Positions 9,788 to 19,128 of a stretch of 33,037 nt of DNA are shown here, piece by piece. The notes under the pieces were generated by a model. The model did no database searches. It had not been told where the DNA came from and was given only the letters and a program-made list of their open reading frames with translations. Positions within the stretch are counted from its first letter, which is position 1. Each line of letters opens with the position of its first letter. The DNA comes from Fidelibacterota bacterium (lineage in GTDB: Bacteria > Fidelibacterota > Marinisomatia > SCGC-AAA003-L08 > JACNLC01): the NCBI GenBank assembly GCA_024277615.1, contig JAJRUW010000007.1:1-33037 (forward strand). The letters run 5' to 3'. The translations under genes were made by a program, and so were the position numbers.

Positions 9788-10206
9788 AACCGGGCTGGCA
9801 GGAACAGCTGACGACTTCTCCTGAAGAAACCATTATGGCAGGCAAGGATTTTGCCCGTTACGTTGAGGTTGGCGATGTCATTGCTCTGGACGGAGAATTG
9901 GCCTCGGGGAAAACGACTTTTATGAAGGGTGTGGCACTGGGTCTTGGATATACGGGCAGAGTAACCTCTCCCACATTCACCCTTATTAATGAATACCAGG
10001 GTATATCTCCGATAATACACATCGATTGTTATCGTGAGTCCAGTCTGAGGCGCTGGATCAAATTGGGGTTGCAGGAATATTTCGGTAAGCCGAATATTGT
10101 CTTCGTAGAATGGGCCGAACTTATCAGGGCTATATTACCGGATTCGGTAATAGAACTTGAATTTGAAAATTCGGATTTAACAAAGCGGAAAATCAAAATC
10201 AAATGA
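9784..10206 (+). CDS. tsaE: tRNA threonylcarbamoyladenosine biosynthesis ATPase TsaE
   Basis: TsaE is the P-loop ATPase partner of TsaB and TsaD that makes t6A at position 37 of ANN-decoding tRNAs. At 140 residues it has normal length. The Walker A is GELASGKTT near residue 37, followed by the family motif TSPTFTLINEY, then HIDCYRE and VEWAE, the Walker B-like region. It overlaps porX and tsaB by 4 bases each (ATGA), so translation is probably coupled. Confidence 0.93.
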   Translation: MKPGWQEQLTTSPEETIMAGKDFARYVEVGDVIALDGELASGKTTFMKGVALGLGYTGRVTSPTFTLINEYQGISPIIHIDCYRESSLRRWIKLGLQEYFGKPNIVFVEWAELIRAILPDSVIELEFENSDLTKRKIKIK

Positions 10207-10823
10207 ACCTGCTCGCCATAGAGACGGCATCCACTGTTTGTGGAGCAGCTTTGTTTATCAACGATCGGTTAGAGGATATCTCGGAAATTGATCAGCCCAG
10301 AATACATGCTGAACGACTACCGGTTTTTATTGACGAACTGCTGAAAAAAAACGGTATCGATCTGGCCGGCATTACCGGGATAGCCATATCTTCGGGACCG
10401 GGGTCTTACACAGGTTTGAGGATTGGAATGAGTCTTGCCAAAGGCTTAGCCTTTTCGCATCGGCTCCCGTTAGTACCGGTACCCACATTGCTGTCCCTTG
10501 AAACCCGTGTAAAACTAACAAAGGAACACTACATCTGTCTGCATTCCCATAAAGATATCGTATATGCCCAAAAATTTGCTGGCGGTGCATCGACAGGTGA
10601 AGCCGTGTGTGTGCCCTATTCGACCCTCGAGAAGATACCGATATTCGGTCACGGTATCCAGGCCTTTGAAGAGAGCAACAATCAGGTAACCGTCGTTACC
10701 CCTTCTGCAAGGCATGTGGGGGAATTGGCACTTGAAAAATTTTACGACTGGCAGTGTTCAGATCTGAATCAGGTCCAGCCGTATTACCTGACGGAATTTA
10801 ATATTAGGGTTCGAGGAAAATGA
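10203..10823 (+). CDS. tsaB: tRNA threonylcarbamoyladenosine biosynthesis protein TsaB
   Basis: TsaB is an ASKHA-fold protein that dimerises with TsaD in t6A synthesis. The N-terminus MNLLAIETAS and the motif SSGPGSYTGLRIG near residue 64 are diagnostic. At 206 residues it is slightly short but within family range, and it is normally catalytically inactive itself. It overlaps tsaE and the following acetyltransferase by 4 bases each. tsaD is not in the window. Confidence 0.93.
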   Translation: MNLLAIETASTVCGAALFINDRLEDISEIDQPRIHAERLPVFIDELLKKNGIDLAGITGIAISSGPGSYTGLRIGMSLAKGLAFSHRLPLVPVPTLLSLETRVKLTKEHYICLHSHKDIVYAQKFAGGASTGEAVCVPYSTLEKIPIFGHGIQAFEESNNQVTVVTPSARHVGELALEKFYDWQCSDLNQVQPYYLTEFNIRVRGK

Positions 10824-11257
10824 TTGTACCTGTAAATATTGAACATCTTGAGGATATTCTTTCCATTGAGAAGCAGTCCTTTGATAAACCCTGGTCCGAT
10901 ATTCATTTTGAACAATTTCTAACTTGCCGGGGTCCCCTCAAAAGTGTGGTCTATCTGGATAATCTCAAAAAACCGGTCGGGTACCTCTTCGGGCAGATAT
11001 ACGGCAGTTTTTTTTACCTGCAAAACATTGCCGTTCGACCTGGATTTAGGCGGCAAAAAATTGCCACAAAGTTATTAGATTACATAGTCAACCAATCGAG
11101 GAAAAACAGATTAAATAAGATTGTTTTAGAAGTCCGGGCGAACAATTCAGCCGCCCGGAGACTGTACGAGAAGGATGGTTTTAAACCCATAGGTGTCGAA
11201 AAGAATTACTATACAAAAGGCACTGATGCTATTGTTTATGAATTGGAGATTGAGTAG
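10820..11257 (+). CDS. rimI: GNAT acetyltransferase, RimI-like (ribosomal protein bS18 N-acetyltransferase)
   Basis: This 145-residue GNAT-fold protein has the RimI pattern: N-terminal LSIEKQSFDKPWS, beta-4 segment FFYLQNIAVRPGFRRQKIA (acetyl-CoA pyrophosphate loop, somewhat degenerate as RRQKIA instead of RRxGIG) and C-terminal ANNSAARRLYEKDGF. RimI acetylates the N-terminus of bS18 and often follows tsaB, as here. The start overlaps tsaB by 4 bases, and the TAG stop shares its last base with the GTG of accD. Confidence 0.85.
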   Translation: MIVPVNIEHLEDILSIEKQSFDKPWSDIHFEQFLTCRGPLKSVVYLDNLKKPVGYLFGQIYGSFFYLQNIAVRPGFRRQKIATKLLDYIVNQSRKNRLNKIVLEVRANNSAARRLYEKDGFKPIGVEKNYYTKGTDAIVYELEIE

Positions 11258-12126
11258 TGGCTGAGTGGTTCAGGCGATCTGCAACAAAGATAAAAACCTA
11301 CGATAAAAAGGATACGACTGAAGGGATCTGGGTCAAATGTTCCCGTTGCGGTCAGGTGATTTACCGTAAAGAACTTGCAAAGAATCATCATGTTTGCCCT
11401 TCGTGCTCGCACCACTTCAGAATCAGTATTGACGATTATCTGCACCTGCTGCTGGATGATGATGATTTTGTGGAAATCGCAGCCGGTATCAAACCCCTGG
11501 ATCCCCTGAAATTTGTAGGCGAGAAGAAATATTCCGTTCAACTGGCCGATGCCCAGGCTAAAACCGGCTTGAAGGATGCCGTAAGGATATTATCCGGTAC
11601 TCTGTCGGGGATCAAGGCCGTCCTTGCAGTTATGGATTTTTCTTTCATTGGCGGAAGTATGGGTTCAGTTGTCGGAGAAAAAATCAGTCGCGGTATTGAA
11701 CATGCCAGACAGAATAAACTGCCGTTGATCATCATTTAGGCATCGGGAGGGGCGCGCATGCAGGAAGGTGCGTTCAGTCTGATGCAGATGGTTAAGACGA
11801 GTGCAAATATTGCCCGGTTCTCCAGGGATGGCGGTCTGTTCATTTCCATATTATCCCATCCTACAACGGGTGGTACAACAGCAAGTTTTGCCATGCTGGG
11901 GGATATTATTATTGCCGAACCCAATGCCCTGATCGGCTTTGCAGGTGCCAGAGTCATCAAGCAGACAATCGGGGAGGATCTCCCGGAAGGATTCCAAAGG
12001 GCCGAATTTCTCATTGATAAAGGTTTTCTCGATAATATTGTGCATCGCGCTGATCTGAAACGGACTCTGTTCCGGATTATGAGACTATTCGGATATAAAC
12101 CGGCTGTCAAATTAGCTGAGCATTGA
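11257..12126 (+). pseudogene. accD: Acetyl-CoA carboxylase carboxyltransferase beta subunit, interrupted by in-frame TAG
   Basis: AccD with AccA transfers carboxyl from biotin to acetyl-CoA, making malonyl-CoA for fatty-acid synthesis. The full frame of 290 codons including stop matches family length. An N-terminal C4 zinc ribbon is visible (CSRCGQ ... CPSCSHH, about residues 28-50). The crotonase-like core reads VMDFSFIGGSMGSV before the break and [15 protein letters not shown] after it, then [16 protein letters not shown] and [13 protein letters not shown]. The frame is broken once: codon 161 (11737-11739) is TAG where homologues have Ser or Thr in the motif (S/T)ASGGARM. A single C-to-A change from TCG explains it, and both sides stay in one frame with full conservation. 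Because accD is normally essential, a sequence error or very recent mutation is likelier than an old pseudogene. The start is GTG, overlapping the previous stop. Confidence 0.9.
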
Positions 12127-12136
12127 CGGACAGAAT

Positions 12137-13681
12137 ATGAAGCACGAACAAATTATCGGTGTCATCGATTATGGTTCACAATACACCCAGTTAATCGCCC
12201 GCAGGGTTCGCGAACATCGCGTCTATTCCGAAATATTTCCGTACAATTGCACCGCAGCCGATTTAAAACGGAAAAATATCAAAGCACTGATCCTCTCCGG
12301 CGGCCCATCCAGTGTTTACAAAGAAAATGCTCCGCAACTGGATTCAGCAGTATTCGAGCTTCAGGTTCCCATCCTCGGGATTTGTTACGGATTGCAATTG
12401 CTCATACAGAGTACGGGTGGAAGTGTAAAATCCGCCGGACGGGGTGAATACGGCTTTACCAATCTCGTTAAGTCCTCTGAAAGTCCCTTACTGGAATCTC
12501 TGCCTGGTAAAACACAGGTCTGGATGAGCCACGGAGATGAGATCCGGCATTACTCACAGGACTGGAATGTCATAGGGCGTTCGTCAAATGGTGTTATCGC
12601 AGCCGTTTCACATAAATCCAGGCCTTATTTCGGAGTGCAGTTTCATCCCGAAGTGTCTCACACTGTTGATGGCAAAGCGATGCTGCTGAATTTTCTGTTT
12701 AAAATTTCACATTGCAAACCGAATTGGACACCTGCTGATTTTATCCAGGAAACGCTGGAGGACATCCGCCGGACGGTTGGGGACAAACAGGCTATTTGCG
12801 GTTTGAGCGGTGGCGTGGATTCATCAGTACTGGGGACCCTCATGCACAAAGCTTTAGGTACCAGATCGACCTGTATTTTTATCGATAACGGGCTGTTGCG
12901 GAAAAATGAATCCCGCCAGGTTATGACAACCTTGCGTGAAGGACTCGGTCTGCAAATCGAACTGCATGATCACAGTAAAAAATTTCTGGCACAACTGCAG
13001 GGAATCACAGACCCCGAACAGAAACGTAAATTAATCGGGACTCAGTTTATCCGTTCTTTTGAAGAAATTACAAGTTCGAGAGATGAGGTGGAATTTCTGG
13101 CTCAGGGAACGCTATACCCGGATGTGATTGAATCCGGAGGAGTCGGCAGGGGACCGGCTGCAGTCATTAAATCTCATCATAATGTTGGCGGATTACCTGA
13201 TGAAATGAATTTAAGGCTGATTGAGCCGCTGCGTGATTTGTTTAAAGATGAGGTTCGAAATGTGGGTCGGGAACTCGGACTTTCTGAATTCATACTCGAC
13301 CGGCATCCCTTTCCCGGGCCCGGGCTGGCGGTTAGAATTTTAGGAGAGATAACCGCAGAACGACTCCGGGTCCTCAGGGAAGCGGATGATATCTACATGC
13401 AGGTCCTCAAAGAGACGGGTGAATATAAAAATATTTGGCAGGCTTTTGCAGTTTATTTGCCCGTTAAGACGGTGGGTGTCATGGGTGACGAAAGAACTTA
13501 TGAAAGTGTCATTGCTCTCAGGGCCGTCACCAGTCTCGACGGCATGACAGCAGATTGGTACAATATGTCCAATGAAGTTCTGAATATCTGTTCACGTCGA
13601 ATTATCAACGAAGTTAAGGGAGTAAATCGCGTTGTTTACGATATCACTTCAAAACCCCCGGGGACCATCGAATGGGAATAA
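12137..13681 (+). CDS. guaA: GMP synthase (glutamine-hydrolysing)
   Basis: GuaA converts XMP, ATP and glutamine to GMP, the last step of guanine nucleotide synthesis. It has 514 residues, normal for a single-chain enzyme. The N-terminal class I amidotransferase shows VIDYGSQYTQLI, LSGGPSSV, the nucleophile loop GICYGLQLL and FHPEVSHT. The ATP-pyrophosphatase part has GLSGGVDSS, and the dimerisation domain ends PPGTIEWE. It lies 10 bases after accD and 20 before glmS. No disruption was seen in this gene. Confidence 0.97.
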   Translation: MKHEQIIGVIDYGSQYTQLIARRVREHRVYSEIFPYNCTAADLKRKNIKALILSGGPSSVYKENAPQLDSAVFELQVPILGICYGLQLLIQSTGGSVKSAGRGEYGFTNLVKSSESPLLESLPGKTQVWMSHGDEIRHYSQDWNVIGRSSNGVIAAVSHKSRPYFGVQFHPEVSHTVDGKAMLLNFLFKISHCKPNWTPADFIQETLEDIRRTVGDKQAICGLSGGVDSSVLGTLMHKALGTRSTCIFIDNGLLRKNESRQVMTTLREGLGLQIELHDHSKKFLAQLQGITDPEQKRKLIGTQFIRSFEEITSSRDEVEFLAQGTLYPDVIESGGVGRGPAAVIKSHHNVGGLPDEMNLRLIEPLRDLFKDEVRNVGRELGLSEFILDRHPFPGPGLAVRILGEITAERLRVLREADDIYMQVLKETGEYKNIWQAFAVYLPVKTVGVMGDERTYESVIALRAVTSLDGMTADWYNMSNEVLNICSRRIINEVKGVNRVVYDITSKPPGTIEWE

Positions 13682-13701
13682 TCGTTAAATAGGTAAGCAT
13701 T

Positions 13702-15537
13702 ATGTGTGGAATTGTTGGTTATATAGGGTTCAGATCTGCATCGGAGATTCTCATCAGAGGTCTTCAACGATTGGAATATCGCGGTTATGATTCTGCAGGA
13801 ATTGCAGCTTTTGAAAACGGTAAACCTTTTTTGGTGAAATGCGCCGGGAAAGTTTCCGACCTCGTAGATAAACTCAACAATCATATCTGTATCAGCAATG
13901 TAGGTATCGGGCATACGCGTTGGGCCACTCATGGCATTCCTTCTGATATCAATGCGCATCCGCATGTCTCAAACGATGGCAAGTTCATTATCATTCACAA
14001 CGGGATCATCTAAAATCATGAATCTATTCGAAAGTTGTTGGAAGCCAAGGGATTTAATTTCCAGTCGGATACGGACACTGAGGTCCTGGTTCAGTTAATC
14101 AGTTATTTGTACAAGAAAGACGGGAATGATTTTGCAGGAGCAGTCCGCCATGCTTTAAGTCAGGTAGTTGGTGCGTATGGGATTGTTGTAATGTGTACAG
14201 ATGTACCGGATATGCTTGTTGCGGCTCGTTTTGGCAGCCCGCTGGTGCTTGGTATCGGGGAAGGTGAGATTATCGTTGCCTCCGATAGTTCACCTATCAT
14301 CGAGTACACCCGCAAGATCATCTATATTGATGAAGGTGAAATGGCCTGCATCAGAAGAGATGATTTTGAAGTTAGAAATATTCTTGAAAATAAGCTGGTG
14401 AATAAGAATGTGCAGCATATTGAATACTCTCTGGATCAGATCGAAAAAGGGGGCTACCCCCATTTCATGTTAAAAGAGATCTATGAACAGGAGGAATCTA
14501 TCTGGGCTGCCACCAGGGGTAGAATTGATTTTAAGAATAAAACTATCAAGCTGGGGGGTATTCAGGATATACTGGGACGTATTCTGGATGCTCATCAGAT
14601 TTATATTACAGCCTGCGGAACTTCCTGGCATGCTTCTCTCATCGGCAGCTACGCCATAGAAGAGCTGGTCGGAATCCCCGTAAAGGTCGAGTATGCTTCT
14701 GAATTTCGCTACCGGAACACACCTGTAAATCATAAATCCATCGTCATTGCCGTCAGTCAATCCGGAGAGACTGCCGACACACTCGCGGCAATTCGTCTTG
14801 CGAAACAGAAGGGTGCGTTGACTCTGGGGATCGTTAATGTGGTTGGCAGTTCTATAGCCAGAGAAACCGATTGTGGGGTTTATATTCATGCCGGCCCGGA
14901 AATCGGTGTGGCTTCCACAAAGGCCTTCACTTCACAGGTGGTTGTTTTGAATTTAATTGCAGCATTACTGGCCCAGAGTAAAGATCTGAATCTTCCCCAA
15001 AGAGAAAGAATGATCGATGATTTTGAACAGATCCAAAAAAAAGTAGAACGTATTTTGGAATTATCTGAAAGTATTAAATCAGTTGCAGCCGATTTTTATG
15101 ATGCAACGGGATTTCTGTATCTTGGACGGGGATTCCAGTTTCCGGTTGCTCTTGAGGGTGCCCTTAAGTTGAAGGAAATTTCATATATTCATGCAGAGGG
15201 CTATCCTGCAGCGGAAATGAAACACGGGCCCATAGCACTAATAGATGAGAATATGCCGGTAGTATTTATCGTTACGGAGACGGGTTTTGATAAAATCATT
15301 TCAAATATACAGCAGGTCAGGGCCAGGAATGGCCGGATTATTATCATCACAACCACATCTGCGCCGGAGCTTCATAAATATTCTGATCATATTATTCGTA
15401 TCCCGCATATCCATAAATTCCTGGCGCCTTTACTGACCACAATTCCGCTACAATTACTGGCTTATCACAGTGCAGTTCTGAAAGGCTGTAATGTGGATCA
15501 ACCCCGCAATCTGGCAAAAAGTGTAACCGTTGAATAA
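13702..15537 (+). pseudogene. glmS: Glutamine-fructose-6-phosphate aminotransferase, interrupted by in-frame TAA
   Basis: GlmS makes glucosamine-6-phosphate from fructose-6-phosphate and glutamine for peptidoglycan and LPS. The frame of 612 codons fits the family (about 609 residues). The N-terminal amidotransferase starts MCGIVGYIG, with Cys2 as nucleophile, and has GHTRWATHG. The two SIS domains show TACGTSWHASLIG, SQSGETADTLAA and EGYPAAEMKHGP, and the C-terminus is LAKSVTVE. Codon 104 (14011-14013) is TAA in the motif HNGIIxNHE, where the conserved residue is Glu (GAA), so a single G-to-T change explains it. The frame is intact on both sides. If real, translation would give only a 103-residue fragment. 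A sequence error or a fresh mutation is likeliest, since the gene is usually essential without external amino sugar. It overlaps the following gene by 8 bases. Confidence 0.92.
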
Positions 15538-16213
15538 GCCTTTGCTTGATTTCAGCAGTATCTTTGAAAATCGCGTCCGTGCGGTAATGATCGGTCGGCA
15601 AGCTCTCGCTGTCAGTCAGTCCCCGAAAGAGGCCCGGAGTGAAGCAGTCCAATTATGCCGGCTACAGATGACCCGGATAGCATTTCCACTTCAAATCCAT
15701 TCTGATAATGTTAAATGGGTTTCCGGTTCGGGTATATTTGCAGATGTTGACGGTTTGATCACCCAATCTGCGGAGGTCGTACTAGCCTTGCAGGTAGCGG
15801 ACTGTGTACCGGTCTTTATTTACGATCGGCAAAAAAATACACGCGGCTTGATTCATGCCGGCTGGCGCGGGACAACCGGTTCAATTACGGCACGATTGGT
15901 TAAATCTCTCGTCAATGAGGGCACGGATACACATGACCTGATCGTGTATCTTGGTCCAGCTATCTGTAAGGAACATTACGAGGTAGGAGAAGAAGTGGCC
16001 AAATTATTCCATGAAAGCAGTCTGTCTGAAAACACTTCCCGCTTTTACGCCGACCTGCGCCATGAGCTGACGATAAAATTTCTGGAGCTGGGTATCCCCG
16101 GGGAGAATATCCATGTATCCGAACTCTGTACTTATGAAGATACCCGCTGTTGCAGTTACCGCAGAGACGGAGCGGCGGCAGGTCGTATGTTTGCATTTAT
16201 AGAGGATGCCTGA
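15530..16213 (+). CDS. pgeF: PgeF/YfiH-family polyphenol oxidase-like protein (peptidoglycan editing factor)
   Basis: This 227-residue protein is of the laccase-domain YfiH family. Visible motifs are QIHSDNVKWV, VADCVPVFIYD, the signature IHAGWRGTT near residue 105, LGPAICKEHYEVG, and a C-terminal CTYEDTRCCSYRRDG; the His and Cys residues form the metal site. In E. coli the homologue hydrolyses mis-incorporated peptidoglycan precursors, and related proteins act on purine nucleosides. The neighbours glmS and uppP also serve envelope synthesis. The start is TTG at 15530, overlapping glmS by 8 bases. Confidence 0.88.
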   Translation: MNKPLLDFSSIFENRVRAVMIGRQALAVSQSPKEARSEAVQLCRLQMTRIAFPLQIHSDNVKWVSGSGIFADVDGLITQSAEVVLALQVADCVPVFIYDRQKNTRGLIHAGWRGTTGSITARLVKSLVNEGTDTHDLIVYLGPAICKEHYEVGEEVAKLFHESSLSENTSRFYADLRHELTIKFLELGIPGENIHVSELCTYEDTRCCSYRRDGAAAGRMFAFIEDA

Positions 16214-16995
16214 TGTCACCGGGTGAGGGTATTCTGCTGGGAATTGTACAGGCCCTGACGGAGTTCCTGCCTGTGAGCAGTTCGGGACACCTGGTTCTTG
16301 CAGAATACTTTCTTAAAATCCACACTCCCGGAATTGCCATGGAAGTTGTATTGCACCTGGGAACATTGATAAGCATTTTGGTTTTCTATTTCTCCGAATT
16401 GAAAAAACTGGTCATTGATTTTTTTACGAACCGGGATCCTGCAGGCCGGCAAATGGTATGGGCACTGGTGATCGCCACAATTCCTGCAGTCATTGTAGGG
16501 CTGGGATTTGAAAGTAAAATAGATGCCTTCTTTTCCAATGCTGTGCTGGTTTCAGCAGCTTTGATTTTTACCGGATTTGTCTTATTCAGCACAAGGTTTA
16601 TAAAACCCGGAGGCACTGACAATATTTTGATGGTTTCAGCCCTGGCGATAGGTGTAGCTCAGGCCGTGGCAATTATTCCCGGTATTTCAAGATCAGGGAT
16701 GACCATCTCGGTAGCGCTGATTCTCGGAATATCGAATATCACAGCTGCCCGGTTTTCATTTATCCTGGCTATTCCGGCCCTTCTGGGTGCCGGTATTCTA
16801 AAATTGAACGAGGCGTTGCAGCTTACTTCAAATATCTCCGCCGGGGCGATTATCGGAGGATTTTTCTCCTCAGCTGTAGTCGGATACCTGGTCATCGGCC
16901 TGCTCATCAAACTCATTTCGAGGGATAAATTTTGGTTATTTTCAATATATTGCTGGATGATAGGTCTCATCGGCCTGTCATTAACGGTAACCTAA
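16213..16995 (+). CDS. uppP: Undecaprenyl-diphosphatase UppP (BacA family)
   Basis: UppP is an integral membrane phosphatase that recycles undecaprenyl diphosphate, the lipid carrier for peptidoglycan and O-antigen. It has 260 residues. The first conserved motif is GIVQALTEFLPVSSSGHL at the N-terminus and the second is PGISRSGMTISVALILG, which include the catalytic Glu, Ser, His and Arg; many hydrophobic segments follow. The ATG at 16213 overlaps the previous stop as TGATG. An upstream in-frame start at 16150 is rejected because it would lie inside pgeF and add a charged extension. Confidence 0.95.
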   Translation: MSPGEGILLGIVQALTEFLPVSSSGHLVLAEYFLKIHTPGIAMEVVLHLGTLISILVFYFSELKKLVIDFFTNRDPAGRQMVWALVIATIPAVIVGLGFESKIDAFFSNAVLVSAALIFTGFVLFSTRFIKPGGTDNILMVSALAIGVAQAVAIIPGISRSGMTISVALILGISNITAARFSFILAIPALLGAGILKLNEALQLTSNISAGAIIGGFFSSAVVGYLVIGLLIKLISRDKFWLFSIYCWMIGLIGLSLTVT

Positions 16996-16996
16996 A

Positions 16997-17983
16997 ATGG
17001 CAACAGCATTATCGGCAGGCAGGGTCATCCGAAAAATACAAAAAAACGGAATCGATCCCGTTTATTTTTTAAGTGGTGATGATGGCTACTTACAGGAATT
17101 CTTTATCGAGGAGCTCGGGAAAGTCTTTTTAAAAGACGGTGGTTATAAAACATTTATATCACTGGATGATGATAACGAACAGGACTTACTGGGGGAACTT
17201 TCTGCATTTTCTCTCTTTGAAGAAAAACGAATTATTGTGGTGCGTCAGATCAGGAAATTGACTAATAAGGGAAAAGATGAAATGCTGGGTTACATTACCT
17301 CACCGAATCCTTCGAATTGTCTTCTGCTAATTAGTGGAGGAGAAGTGAAACCTAATAAATTCCTGGATGCCCTGAAGCAAAATACGGTTTATGTAGATGT
17401 TACATCACCTGAGGGACAAAAATTCCGTGAATGGGCAGTTTATATTGCAAATCGAAAATCCATTAAAATAAAACCCGCTGCACTTGACTTGCTGATCGAT
17501 CTGCAGGGTGATTCTTTGGCAAAAATATTTAATGAAGTTGAAAAGTTATCCCTGCTGATGGGAGAGAACGGTGTGATTGATAAATCTCTTATTGAATCAA
17601 CTGCCATTCATCAGCGCCAGTTTAACATCGAACAGCTTCAAAAGTCGGTTGGAGCAAGAGAATTAGGGACTTCGCTCCAAATTATCAGGAATCTGTTGGA
17701 AAGCGGTAGTTCGCCGACTTTAATAACGATGAACCTGTCAGCCCTTTTCCAGGAATTACTCTGGAAAAAAATGGGTGCTCAGAGGCCGAAATTCAATTGG
17801 CTGATCCGGGGTTCAGTTAAGCGGTTATTGCATAATTATGAGTCAAATTTCAGTATAATCGAGGTCAGAGAAGCACTTAGAGAACTTCGTAAAATTGACG
17901 TTCTGACAAAAACAACGACCTTGCAGGCAATCTCACTTTTCGAACCGTTTATAATTAAATTTTGTACAGAAATATATGCCTGA
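16997..17983 (+). CDS. holA: DNA polymerase III delta subunit
   Basis: HolA is the delta subunit of the clamp loader and opens the beta clamp. The 328-residue length and order fit: N-terminal PVYFLSGDDGYLQEFF, AFSLFEEKRIIVVR (the clamp-contact region, near residue 71), and a C-terminal helical collar with REALRELRKIDVLTK. No Walker A motif is expected. It starts one base after the uppP stop and overlaps the sigma factor by 8 bases. Confidence 0.88.
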   Translation: MATALSAGRVIRKIQKNGIDPVYFLSGDDGYLQEFFIEELGKVFLKDGGYKTFISLDDDNEQDLLGELSAFSLFEEKRIIVVRQIRKLTNKGKDEMLGYITSPNPSNCLLLISGGEVKPNKFLDALKQNTVYVDVTSPEGQKFREWAVYIANRKSIKIKPAALDLLIDLQGDSLAKIFNEVEKLSLLMGENGVIDKSLIESTAIHQRQFNIEQLQKSVGARELGTSLQIIRNLLESGSSPTLITMNLSALFQELLWKKMGAQRPKFNWLIRGSVKRLLHNYESNFSIIEVREALRELRKIDVLTKTTTLQAISLFEPFIIKFCTEIYA

Positions 17984-18536
17984 TTTTAAAGTCACAGACG
18001 AAGAACTGATCGCCAGGTTTCAGGAAGGAGAAGAACGGGCTTTTAACGAGATTGTTTTTCGCTACAAGGACCGCCTGTTGAACTTTGTCTATCGTTTCCT
18101 CAATGATATTGACAAAGCAGAGGACCTCGTTCAGGACACCTTTCTTAAAGTTTATACTCATAAACATTCTTATCAGGAAATAGCAAAATTCTCAACCTGG
18201 CTTTACACTATCGCCGGGAATCTGGCCAGGACTGAATTACGAAAATTAAAACGCAGGAAAACTTACTCTATCTCCGATTTGAGCTATGATAACAAAGAAT
18301 ATGAAATTCCGCTGATCGATAATCCCGAGTCTCAGATTGAATCCTCCGATTTTTCACAAAATTTGCAGAAAGCCATGAATTTACTCCCGCCGGATTTTAA
18401 AACGATGGTAATTCTCAGAGATATACAGGAACTTTCTTACGAAGATATTAGTAAGATTGTCGGTGTACCCATTGGGACGGTTAAATCAAGAATTAATCGG
18501 GGTAGACTTAAACTACAGTCAATGTTAAAACATTAA
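17976..18536 (+). CDS. ECF-type RNA polymerase sigma factor
   Basis: This 186-residue group 4 sigma factor has region 2 at about 15-90 (AFNEIVFRYKDRLLNFVYRF, DIDKAEDLVQDTFLKVY, FSTWLYTIAGNLAR) and region 4 at about 130-184 (DFKTMVILRDIQELSYEDI, VPIGTVKSRINRGRLKL). It is paired with a zinc-finger anti-sigma gene 19 bases downstream. PorX of Porphyromonas gingivalis works with the ECF factor SigP, and this one lies in the same plus-strand run as porX, about 8 kb away; a functional link is only a hypothesis. Its stimulus and regulon are unknown. Confidence 0.93.
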   Translation: MPDFKVTDEELIARFQEGEERAFNEIVFRYKDRLLNFVYRFLNDIDKAEDLVQDTFLKVYTHKHSYQEIAKFSTWLYTIAGNLARTELRKLKRRKTYSISDLSYDNKEYEIPLIDNPESQIESSDFSQNLQKAMNLLPPDFKTMVILRDIQELSYEDISKIVGVPIGTVKSRINRGRLKLQSMLKH

Positions 18537-18555
18537 TGGAGGGCTTACTTACTGA

Positions 18556-19119
18556 ATGAATTGTTACAATTTTGAAGCTAACATATCAGCTTACATAGAT
18601 GGGGAACTAAATCAGAGCGATTGGAAGGGGTTTACAGAGCACCAGCAGAATTGTACGGCCTGTAAAAGTAAACTAAAGGGTGTCCGGGAACTGTTGGGAA
18701 ATATGAAAACGATTCCGGAGGTTACTACTTCAGATGATTTTTTCAAAGGTTTGCAGCGCAAAATTGAAACCCATGAAAACAGGAGTTCAATTATAGCGAA
18801 AATTGTCGAGTTCAAACCTTTCGGGATGAATCCGCTACAGGCTCTGGGATTTGCTGCCGTCGTTACCTTTATGGTCATTTCTTCCTTTATGCTGTTCAAT
18901 ACGGATAGACTTCCGGTAGTCCATTTCGACGAATTATCACGTGAAAATCAACTGAATGTGCCTGCAGGACTGCCCGAGCAGAGTGCCTATCCGCAGCAAA
19001 ATCCGGCTATGATGGCTTCTGACCACAATCAGGCAGACTCGACAAAGGATAAAAACCATGGCAATGCTCCGAATTATGATAACCAGATGCAGCTGGTGAA
19101 TCAGCAGGGGAGACCCTGA
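18556..19119 (+). CDS. Zinc-finger anti-sigma factor, membrane-anchored
   Basis: This 187-residue protein has an N-terminal ZAS-type domain: MNCYNFEANISAYIDGEL, then H-x3-C-x2-C in HQQNCTACK, the usual sigma-binding zinc site. A single membrane segment follows at about residues 96-115 (ALGFAAVVTFMVISSFMLF), with a polar, Asn/Gln-rich outer tail. It probably holds the upstream ECF factor at the inner membrane until a signal releases it. GGAGGG lies about 12 bases before the ATG. Confidence 0.85.
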   Translation: MNCYNFEANISAYIDGELNQSDWKGFTEHQQNCTACKSKLKGVRELLGNMKTIPEVTTSDDFFKGLQRKIETHENRSSIIAKIVEFKPFGMNPLQALGFAAVVTFMVISSFMLFNTDRLPVVHFDELSRENQLNVPAGLPEQSAYPQQNPAMMASDHNQADSTKDKNHGNAPNYDNQMQLVNQQGRP

Positions 19120-19128
19120 TAAATTAAA

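Noticed and set aside
11257-15537. Alternative genetic code as the cause of the accD and glmS stops
   Set aside because: Each affected gene has a different stop codon, and TAA, TAG and TGA all end other intact genes here (for example guaA TAA, rimI TAG, porX TGA).
16150-16212. Longer UppP start
   Set aside because: It would overlap pgeF by 64 bases and add a basic polar extension; the ATG at 16213 overlaps the previous stop in the usual TGATG way.
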